From Lunatimonas salinarum (GTDB lineage Bacteria; Bacteroidota; Bacteroidia; Cytophagales; Cyclobacteriaceae), in assembly GCF_017811155.1 (NCBI RefSeq), contig NZ_JACVCV010000009.1, forward strand, positions 62,001-126,000: 64,000 nt of DNA. Direction: 5' to 3'. Made by a program: the position numbers and the translations under genes. Shown here piece after piece: positions 16,421 through 23,259 of this stretch. Every line of letters begins with the position of its first letter. Positions within the stretch are counted from its first letter, which is position 1. The notes under the pieces are model-generated. The model was not told where the DNA came from. It did no database searches and worked only from the letters and a program-made list of their open reading frames with translations.

Positions 16421-17986
16421 TCACCTCACCCTAAATATCCGCTTCCCGGACCATTCCTGACCAAACATGTCGCGGGTCCTGACCTCCAGGTAGTGGGTGC
16501 CGAGCGCTAGACCTTCGGGTAATTTGGCCGACCATATATGAAAGGAGTTTCGGGGAAGATCCATCTTCCACCCCAACGCCTCATCGGTCCGCTCGCCCCC
16601 CGGAAGCCGCAGGTCCAAAAAGGGACTTAAGCTGTGCATCCATGCATTGTAGGGATCCGGCATTGGAGTAAAATCCATGGGAAGCCATTCTTTCTGACCC
16701 GAAACCCGCATTTCGACGGTAGACCCCTGTGAGCCCGAAAAGACGTTGACCACCACCTCCGAATCGGTCAACTCCGCTGTCTGAATGTCATCTGCCAAGT
16801 AGATATTCATTTGGTAATCGGCGGGACGCCTTGCTGCCTTAAAGCGCAACGCGTAGTCGGATCCGTCGATGTTTAGAAAAGTATACCCATTTGGAGCCCC
16901 GTCATTCATGGTAGCGTGGGGTATGCCGGTTTCGTCTTTGAGCCCACACCACCAACTGCCACTCACGGTGGCATTGATAAAATGGTGGTGCGGATTCGCT
17001 CCCTGCCAGCCCATCTCTTCATCCACAAACACATGGTTCATCGTGTGTGTATGGCCGGAGATGGAAAGGGAATGGGGAAATTGCTCCAGGATCCGGTACA
17101 TGGCCTCCCTTCCCTGCGTCCGTATCAGTGGGGCATGCTGTATCAATACCACCAATCTATCCTTAGGGATTTCGGCCAGGTAATTGCCCACAAAGGCCAA
17201 CTGCCGATCGGTAAAGGAAGAGGTGTACTTTCCGTCCTCCGCATAATGGATATCCCGCACCACGACAAATACCGCCTTGCCATACTCAAATGCATAGGAA
17301 CTGGGACCAAAGACGCGTTTGAAGGTACCGTCCCGGTCATCGTCTTCGGTTACGTCCCTGTTATGGTCATGGTTGCCAAACACGTAATACCATGGAATCC
17401 CAATTTGGGCAATGGATTGGCTCACCTCCGTAAATAGCGCCGGATCATCGGCAACTATATCTCCCAACGTGATACCAAAAACCGCGTCTGTCCCTATGCA
17501 TTCCTCTACTACGTCGTGGCTGACGTAATTGACTTCTTTGAGACCCCTAGCCTGCGGGTCCCCAAAGAGCAGCACCTGGAAGGAATCGCTTTCCTCCTGC
17601 TGCACGAGTGCGAAGTTTACCTCTTGGGGTAAGGGACCACTGGCTGCAACCCCGGGAACCTCGGTGGATGGTGAACCTGTGGGCATATGCCAGTAATAGT
17701 ATTGCGGGAGTTTGTCTGCATTGTGGGGAACTGCATAGCCGCTGGGTTTGATGACAAACAGCTCTCCCGTGGGAGCTGCGGAAAGTTCGTAGTATCCCTG
17801 TGCATCCGACCGCACGACCGATTCTCCATTGGATATCAGCACACCGGAAATACCCGGTTCATTTCCTTCTCGAACACCATTGCCGTTAAGATCGTGGTAT
17901 ACATAGCCCTTAGCTGTATCCTGTGCCAAGCCCGGCAAGGCAAAACCAGCAAGCATCAAAATTGCCGAAAAGCAGTTAATTTGCAT
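16421..17986 (-). CDS. Secreted calcineurin-like metallophosphoesterase with N-terminal SdrD-like domain
   Basis: The start is set at 17986 because MQINCFSAILMLAGFALPGLAQ is a signal peptide; the frame reaches back to 18076. After it comes a B-type (SdrD/prealbumin-like) domain, GYVYHDLNGNGVREGNEPGI. The metallophosphoesterase core then shows the metal motifs LLFGDPQA, TLGDIVAD, VFGNHDHNRD, LIQHAPL and SGHTHTMNHV. A C-terminal beta domain (last 130 residues) ends in RDMFGQEWSGKRIF. Proteins with this three-part layout are common in Bacteroidota and are thought to hydrolyse extracellular phosphate esters. It is divergent from the ECF sigma gene and shows no operon partner. Confidence 0.9.
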   Translation of the reverse strand: MQINCFSAILMLAGFALPGLAQDTAKGYVYHDLNGNGVREGNEPGISGVLISNGESVVRSDAQGYYELSAAPTGELFVIKPSGYAVPHNADKLPQYYYWHMPTGSPSTEVPGVAASGPLPQEVNFALVQQEESDSFQVLLFGDPQARGLKEVNYVSHDVVEECIGTDAVFGITLGDIVADDPALFTEVSQSIAQIGIPWYYVFGNHDHNRDVTEDDDRDGTFKRVFGPSSYAFEYGKAVFVVVRDIHYAEDGKYTSSFTDRQLAFVGNYLAEIPKDRLVVLIQHAPLIRTQGREAMYRILEQFPHSLSISGHTHTMNHVFVDEEMGWQGANPHHHFINATVSGSWWCGLKDETGIPHATMNDGAPNGYTFLNIDGSDYALRFKAARRPADYQMNIYLADDIQTAELTDSEVVVNVFSGSQGSTVEMRVSGQKEWLPMDFTPMPDPYNAWMHSLSPFLDLRLPGGERTDEALGWKMDLPRNSFHIWSAKLPEGLALGTHYLEVRTRDMFGQEWSGKRIFRVR

Positions 17987-18139
17987 AGAAATCTCTGTTG
18001 AAGTGTCATAGTAATACCTAGCAAATGGGGCTAAAAGACTACCCGACGATAAAACTTTTCCAATTAGATAGGGCAAGGCATAACTTTTCTGTCAACGGTT
18101 TCCAACCTTTGAACGCATAATAGACTCTTTAATCTGAAT

Positions 18140-18676
18140 ATGGCAAAAGACTACTCTAACGAAAACGAACTAGTTAAAGCGTGTATTGAACAGGATACAC
18201 ATGCCCAGTTTGCCCTTTTCGAGAAATACAAGGTGGCCATGTTCAATCTGATCTTTAGAATATGTAACGACTACGATAGTTCCAACGATCAATTGCAAGA
18301 AGGCTTTATTGAAGTCTTTAAAAACATCAAAAACTTCCGTCGGGAATCAACGCTCGGGGCGTGGATCAAAACTATCATGATCCGCAAGGCCCTAAAGGCA
18401 TCCCGGTCTGAAAACACCTTTGAGGAGGTGCCAGATCAAATCGAAGCCTGTGACCTGATGATTGACCAGTGGATCGACGCTCAAATGTTGGATCTAGCAA
18501 TCAGAAACCTTCCAGGTTCCAGTAGAGCCGTGTTTGTTCTGTTTGAAATTGAAGGTTACTCCCACAGGGAGATTGCCCAAATGTTAAAGGTAAGTGAAGG
18601 CACCTCTAAATCGCAGCTACATTATGCAAAGAAATGCCTACAAAAAAGTCTTAGCAAAAATTATTACTCCAAATGA
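18140..18676 (+). CDS. ECF-type RNA polymerase sigma factor
   Basis: The 178-residue protein has sigma region 2 (about 20-85, with LIFRICNDYDSSNDQLQEGFIEVFKN and the -10-recognition LGAWIKTIMIRKALK) and sigma region 4 (about 120-172, FVLFEIEGYSHREIAQMLKVSEGTSKSQLHYAKK). It overlaps the downstream gene by 4 bp, the usual coupling of an ECF sigma factor with its anti-sigma factor. Its signal and regulon are unknown; the third gene of the unit, an outer-membrane-type protein, is a likely target or sensor partner. Confidence 0.93.
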   Translation: MAKDYSNENELVKACIEQDTHAQFALFEKYKVAMFNLIFRICNDYDSSNDQLQEGFIEVFKNIKNFRRESTLGAWIKTIMIRKALKASRSENTFEEVPDQIEACDLMIDQWIDAQMLDLAIRNLPGSSRAVFVLFEIEGYSHREIAQMLKVSEGTSKSQLHYAKKCLQKSLSKNYYSK

Positions 18677-19398
18677 AGGACCCTAAAAACATTCCATGGC
18701 AAGACCTCCTGCCGAAGCACCTTCCGGATGAAAAGAATTGGGAACGCATATTGGAGACCAGGTCCATTCAAAAGCAAATCTCCATTCTAAAAGGGAAGTT
18801 GCCGTTGCATCAACCCAAAGAGGGCCTTTGGCTAGGAATTCAGAAAGAACTCGCACGAAAAAAACGATTCGTGGCATTTGTCCGACTATCGGCTGCCGCA
18901 ATGTTGATATTCGGGATTTGGGGAATCGGATGGCTTTCAAATCGGAAGGCTTCCAACTGGGAGGATTTTCTTGTAACTCAACTTTCCAGCGACCAAACTA
19001 TTGGCCCAATGCCCCTTAAGCGTCAATTGGTCTCGCCAGATACCACGCAATCTTTGACGCAACAAAATAACGTGAGACCCCTGGCCGTGTCCGACAAAAT
19101 GCCTAATGCCTTGGAATTGCACTTAGAAATTGAAATTCCAGATATAGGTTATGACTCCATCGAGCTGGAAGAACCCAAAACAGTGGTGGCTGAAAACAGG
19201 AAGAAACCCTTGCTTGGAAGTAAGAAAACCGTAATAGTCGAGTGGGATGAACCCATTAGGAAGGTAAGAATAGAAGGATTTGAAATTGAACTGTCTGAGA
19301 AGGAACTGGCGGCTATCCAAGAATTTGAGAATAGAAAAAAAGGCAAACTCAGAATTCAAGTAAATTCAATAACCGCACGCCTATATGAAAAATACTAG
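18673..19398 (+). CDS. Putative membrane-bound anti-sigma factor
   Basis: The 241-residue protein has a soluble N-terminus (about 1-75), one membrane span (about 78-95, FVRLSAAAMLIFGIWGIGWL) and a periplasmic C-terminal part rich in charged residues. It starts inside the last codons of the sigma gene. This is the topology of ECF anti-sigma factors, in which the cytoplasmic part holds the sigma factor. The zinc-finger HxxxCxxC motif of ZAS proteins is not seen, so the call rests on topology and overlap. The C-terminus has no recognised domain. Confidence 0.72.
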   Translation: MKDPKNIPWQDLLPKHLPDEKNWERILETRSIQKQISILKGKLPLHQPKEGLWLGIQKELARKKRFVAFVRLSAAAMLIFGIWGIGWLSNRKASNWEDFLVTQLSSDQTIGPMPLKRQLVSPDTTQSLTQQNNVRPLAVSDKMPNALELHLEIEIPDIGYDSIELEEPKTVVAENRKKPLLGSKKTVIVEWDEPIRKVRIEGFEIELSEKELAAIQEFENRKKGKLRIQVNSITARLYEKY

Positions 19399-19452
19399 TA
19401 GGAACCATTTATTCGTACCTACATGGATTGTTCAACAACAAAAAACTATTTT

Positions 19453-20205
19453 ATGAAAAAACTACTTACTCTCGTCCTCCTATGTGCTACAACACAACAT
19501 ACACACGCACAAATCAAAAATAACACGCCCAACTACATAAATGCATTCAAGCGTTTTGTAGAGTATAACCCCCAGTACTTTAGCGACACGCTGGAGTTCA
19601 TTCTTCCAAATGCGGCAACAGTAATGGTATATTTTAATCCACAGGACTTTCAGTCAGATGTGATCGAAAGTAAAATGTCCGAATCACTCAAACACGCGGT
19701 TAAAATATCAGACAACGAAGTCAGAAACTACTACCTGAATCCAAATTTTTGGGAGAGCCAATTGGACTATGTTACCAATGATATAAACCAAAAGTATGCT
19801 GTGCATAAAGTCGGGTACACGTTGGGTATACCCGTTGGTTTAGATTTCGTGGGGGGCAGACTCGCTCCAGAGATGGGTCTTCGAATAGTGGCTGGCTTGA
19901 AGAAGTTCGGTGTAGGGGCCTCCATTACAAATACGAACTTCTTTACTGAAAAACCTGAAGGAGGGGTGATCGTTCACCATAACCCTTTCATCAATGCGGA
20001 ATTTGATATAAATCCATACAAAAGAGCCAAAAGCACTATTCAAGCAGGTTACTTGCTTAAAAGTGCTGGTCCCATTTTCTCGGACAATACATTCAGAATT
20101 GCCTATCGATCCCATGTTAGAGGGAATATCCAACTAAACGCTGGTCTAATTCTCACCGAAGACGCCAAAACCATCATCCCGACGGTAGGCATTCGGTTCT
20201 TTTAA
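19453..20205 (+). CDS. Secreted/outer-membrane hypothetical protein in the sigma-factor operon
   Basis: The start is placed at 19453 (MKKLLTLVLLCATTQHTHAQ, a Sec signal peptide), not 19423. The 250-residue product ends in alternating polar/hydrophobic strands (GLRIVAGLKKFGVGASIT, NIQLNAGLILTEDAKTIIPTVGIRFF) with a terminal phenylalanine, as in small outer-membrane beta-barrels. It follows the anti-sigma gene by 54 bp, so it is likely co-regulated. No defined family is recognised. Its stop overlaps the convergent Uma2 gene by 4 bp. Confidence 0.68.
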   Translation: MKKLLTLVLLCATTQHTHAQIKNNTPNYINAFKRFVEYNPQYFSDTLEFILPNAATVMVYFNPQDFQSDVIESKMSESLKHAVKISDNEVRNYYLNPNFWESQLDYVTNDINQKYAVHKVGYTLGIPVGLDFVGGRLAPEMGLRIVAGLKKFGVGASITNTNFFTEKPEGGVIVHHNPFINAEFDINPYKRAKSTIQAGYLLKSAGPIFSDNTFRIAYRSHVRGNIQLNAGLILTEDAKTIIPTVGIRFF

Positions 20206-20855
20206 ACCAAATCCTCAAATACCTCTTTCAAGGAGATCTCAAACCCACTTACCGCCCTTGAGGCCACTACGTCACCAACTGTAAAAAGTCTGGATGGCAC
20301 ATACTTCCCTTGTTCCAGAAAGTAGACAAGCAGGGTTTGCTCGTTGGGGTGAATGATCCAGTATTCCTTCACCCCTGACTCCTCGTATACCTCGTATTTG
20401 TTCCGTAGTTCCTTTCGGTTGTTTCCGGGAGAAAGTATTTCCACAATCAGATCCGGTGCTCCCACACAACCGAGCTCATCCAACTTGTCCCGGTCGCAGA
20501 CTACACAGATATCCGGCTGCACCACCGTGTCTATATCTTCATGCTTTCTGGAGATGACAGGCAGGCGCACATCAAAGGGCGCTCCATAGACCATGCAGGG
20601 ATGTCCCGCCAAGTAATTATGCAATTTGGTAAACACCCTTCCAAATACTTCTTGGTGGACTCTACGGGGTGCGGCCGCGGCCCGAAAAACCTTTCCCTTG
20701 ATCAATTCTACCATTTCCTCAATTTCCCAGGAAAGGTAATCCGCATACGAATACCTACCGTACTCGGTAAAGGGTTCCTTTGCCACCGACGGGGAGTCTT
20801 CCTTTCGATCTGCTTCGACCGCATCTATGGACTTAAATGTATTTTTTTGATTCAT
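20202..20855 (-). CDS. Uma2 family (DUF820) putative restriction-endonuclease-fold protein
   Basis: This 217-residue protein shows the DUF820/Uma2 pattern: YLSWEIEEMVELIKGKVF near the start, VVQPDICVVCD and DLIVEILSPGNNRKELRNKYEVYEESGVKEYWII, in which the D-x(n)-E-x-L motif matches the PD-(D/E)XK nuclease-like core. The family is widespread in cyanobacteria and Bacteroidota with no agreed physiological role. The gene is convergent with the preceding operon and appears monocistronic; nothing nearby suggests a restriction or defence system. Confidence 0.87.
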   Translation of the reverse strand: MNQKNTFKSIDAVEADRKEDSPSVAKEPFTEYGRYSYADYLSWEIEEMVELIKGKVFRAAAAPRRVHQEVFGRVFTKLHNYLAGHPCMVYGAPFDVRLPVISRKHEDIDTVVQPDICVVCDRDKLDELGCVGAPDLIVEILSPGNNRKELRNKYEVYEESGVKEYWIIHPNEQTLLVYFLEQGKYVPSRLFTVGDVVASRAVSGFEISLKEVFEDLV

Positions 20856-21064
20856 AACACCAATATAGTCAACTCATTGACAATATCAAAGTGGGGAAAT
20901 ACGAGTACCGGACCGAACCCCTCTTTCGTCAATTGAAACCCTCCTCGTCCTCGTCTTCTTCCAGGTCTCCTCCAGCACTCATGCCAAACATTTTTCGTAA
21001 AGAAATTACCAACCTCCCATTTTTCTTGCTAAATTAACCCTTCGTCCTAGCTAACATTCTTCCG

Positions 21065-22285
21065 ATGCGCTCCTCCTTTAACCGCCGCCGCTTTTTACAA
21101 ACCGCCGCCCTCAGCGGGGCAGGCCTATGGGTTACCCCTCAACTTCGTGCCGCAAGTAGCTCTGAAGGGTTACATACCGCGATAGGCAAGTCCAAGTGGG
21201 AACTGGATACCCCTGCCTTGTGCTTGGACCTGGACAAACTTGAGCACAACTTAAAAGCTGCGAGCATTCCGCTACGAGGGAGCGGTGTAGGGCTAAGACC
21301 GCATGTGAAAACGCACAAATGCCCCGATCTTGCCAAGATGCAGCTTGCACATGGCGCCGTGGGGGTATGCGCTGCAAAACTTTCGGAATCCGAGGTAATG
21401 CTGGAAAACGGGATAGATTCCGTGCTGATGACAGGTGTGAATGTAACGGCACCGAAAATCCGCCGGGCCATGGAAATCCGGAAGAAGCATGCCGGCTTTA
21501 TCCAAGCAGTAGATAATCCGCAAAATGCACGCGACCTTCAAGAAGCCGCACAGGCCGCCGGTATCGTGGCAGACGTAGTGGTGGACATCGATGTCATCCG
21601 CCGATCGGGTGTACCTGCCGGACAGCCTGCTTTGCAATTGGCGCAGCTGGTGGACAAGTCACCCAATCTTCGATTTCGCGGAATACTTGCCTACGATGGG
21701 GGTGTACAGCATGTGAAGGGCTTTGAAGCCAGAAAAACCCGCTGCCTGAATACCTTTGAACCGGTGGTAGCCACGTATCAAATGATGTACCAAGCGGGGC
21801 TAAATATGGAAATATTCAGTGGGGGCGGTACAGGAACCTACGATATGATGCATGAAATCCCCGGCTTCACCGACGTGCAGGTGGGCAGTTACTTGTTTAT
21901 GGACTGCCAATACCTGGAGATCGGTGGAGCGAAAAATCCCGAACGTTTCGATGATTTTGAGGCTGCACTCACCGTTCTTACGACAGTGATCAATACCAAT
22001 CATGCGGGCCGGCTTATCACCGACGGGGGAGCGAAGGCTTTCACCCTGAACAAACCAAGCGGTTGGGTGATCGGTGAACCGGACTTTGTGTACAATGCCG
22101 GATCGGATGAATACGGCACCATTACCTATGAAGAGTCGAACCGTGGCTACCGCGTAGGTGATCCGCTAGAGGTGATTGTACCCCATTGCGACCCTGCGGT
22201 AAACCTATACGATGTGATCTACGGCATCCGTAATGACAAAGTGGAGCAGGTACTTCCGGTTTTGGCACGGGGGATGTCTGTTTAG
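21065..22285 (+). CDS. Tat-exported D-threonine aldolase/D-serine dehydratase-like PLP enzyme
   Basis: The 406-residue product starts with a twin-arginine signal (RRRFLQTAALSGAGLWV), so it should be folded with its cofactor and exported by Tat. The body is an alanine-racemase-type fold III PLP barrel with the Schiff-base lysine in LRPHVKTHKCPDLA, a DVVVDIDVIRRSGVPAGQP block and a C-terminal metal-binding VIVPHCDPAVNLYD motif. The family includes D-threonine aldolase and D-serine dehydratase, which use a divalent metal. The substrate here is unknown, but a role in degrading extracellular D-amino acids is plausible. It appears as a single-gene unit. Confidence 0.88.
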   Translation: MRSSFNRRRFLQTAALSGAGLWVTPQLRAASSSEGLHTAIGKSKWELDTPALCLDLDKLEHNLKAASIPLRGSGVGLRPHVKTHKCPDLAKMQLAHGAVGVCAAKLSESEVMLENGIDSVLMTGVNVTAPKIRRAMEIRKKHAGFIQAVDNPQNARDLQEAAQAAGIVADVVVDIDVIRRSGVPAGQPALQLAQLVDKSPNLRFRGILAYDGGVQHVKGFEARKTRCLNTFEPVVATYQMMYQAGLNMEIFSGGGTGTYDMMHEIPGFTDVQVGSYLFMDCQYLEIGGAKNPERFDDFEAALTVLTTVINTNHAGRLITDGGAKAFTLNKPSGWVIGEPDFVYNAGSDEYGTITYEESNRGYRVGDPLEVIVPHCDPAVNLYDVIYGIRNDKVEQVLPVLARGMSV

Positions 22286-22359
22286 TGCAATGGATTTTCT
22301 GGCTGCTTCCGAAGGGGAAAGGCTAGATTGACCTAGAAAAGGCATATCGCAGATGTTGG

Positions 22360-23001
22360 TTACGCTGTCGTTTTTCCGATCAGCGTTCTGTATAACTCCT
22401 TGCCCTCTTGAGTCATATAGGGCAGCAGCAAAAGCCAAATATTCTCCGACATGCCGCCTGATCCCCTTTTGGGCTTGGCATTTAACTGCAACTCTTCTTG
22501 GGAAAGCCAAAAGGTAATGACAATCCGTATGGAAAGGAGAAGTTGCTCGATATGATTTTCGGTAGATTTAACCAAAAACCCCTCTTGGATGGCCCGTTTG
22601 AAGATATCGGACATTTGCTGTTTCCTGATCCGAAACGTGTTCCTCAGCAGTCTATTGATCTTGGGGTAGGTCCGGGAAATTTCCAACACATCCAGGTTAA
22701 AAAAGCGGTATTTGTATTGAAATCCCTCTAAATGTCCTAGCAGCCGGTGTATCTGCTCAAAGCTACTGATGCCGGGATCAACCTCTTTGTACGAATAAGA
22801 CATTTCCTCCCGCATTTGTTTGTAAATCGCCAGCAAGAGGACTTCCTTATTACTGAAATGATAATCCAGATTCCCATTGCTAATGCCCATTTCAGTCGCT
22901 ATGTGTCTGCTGGTAACACTTTGTACACCGTTTTTATTAAACAGTTCTATCGCCGTACTGAGGATACGCTGTTTCGTATTTACTTTACTGCCTTTCTTCA
23001 T
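22360..23001 (-). CDS. TetR/AcrR family transcriptional regulator
   Basis: The 213-residue protein has the TetR HTH at the start (KQRILSTAIELFNKNGVQSVTSRHIATEMGISNGNLDYHFSNKEVLLLAIY). Its divergent C-terminal ligand domain (about 65-210) belongs to no effector class I can name. It lies just downstream of the 23-41 kb glycan operon on the same strand but behind a strong terminator, so it is not obviously the operon's regulator. It is also not predicted to bind the TAGGTC palindrome, which looks more like a GntR- or LacI-type operator. Confidence 0.9.
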   Translation of the reverse strand: MKKGSKVNTKQRILSTAIELFNKNGVQSVTSRHIATEMGISNGNLDYHFSNKEVLLLAIYKQMREEMSYSYKEVDPGISSFEQIHRLLGHLEGFQYKYRFFNLDVLEISRTYPKINRLLRNTFRIRKQQMSDIFKRAIQEGFLVKSTENHIEQLLLSIRIVITFWLSQEELQLNAKPKRGSGGMSENIWLLLLPYMTQEGKELYRTLIGKTTA

Positions 23002-23171
23002 GTTGACTGTCTAATAGACCGCTCCCAAAAATTACGGATTATACGAACAATTATTGACAATGCCCAAAGTTACCAAATTTGAGTCTGACAACGACATATA
23101 GGCATAAAGTTTCCGATACAACATGCGAATAATTAGGAATAATCGCCCAAAATTTTCCTCAGAACCTGAAG

Positions 23172-23213
23172 AAATACCTGTCTGAACGATCAGCAGCCGC
23201 CAGACAGGTATTT
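23172..23213 (-). terminator. Strong hairpin terminator at the end of the glycan-utilization operon
   Basis: A perfect 13-bp stem, AAATACCTGTCTG (23172-23184) with CAGACAGGTATTT (23201-23213), encloses a 16-base loop. It is flanked by A runs on one side and T runs on the other, so it can act in both directions. It lies about 45 bp after the stop of the 905-residue esterase gene and marks the 3' end of the operon. The rest of the 258-bp gap to the TetR gene shows nothing else. Confidence 0.8.
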
Positions 23214-23259
23214 TACGATGACAAGCCTGATTATCGTGCTGATTCCCGGACATTCGCAT

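Noticed and set aside
20202-20855. Uma2 protein as part of a defence or restriction system
   Set aside because: No methyltransferase, helicase or other defence gene is adjacent; the family is often solitary.
22360-23001. TetR gene as regulator of the fucose locus
   Set aside because: A strong terminator separates it, its usual operator type differs from the TAGGTC palindrome, and no copy of that palindrome lies at its own promoter.
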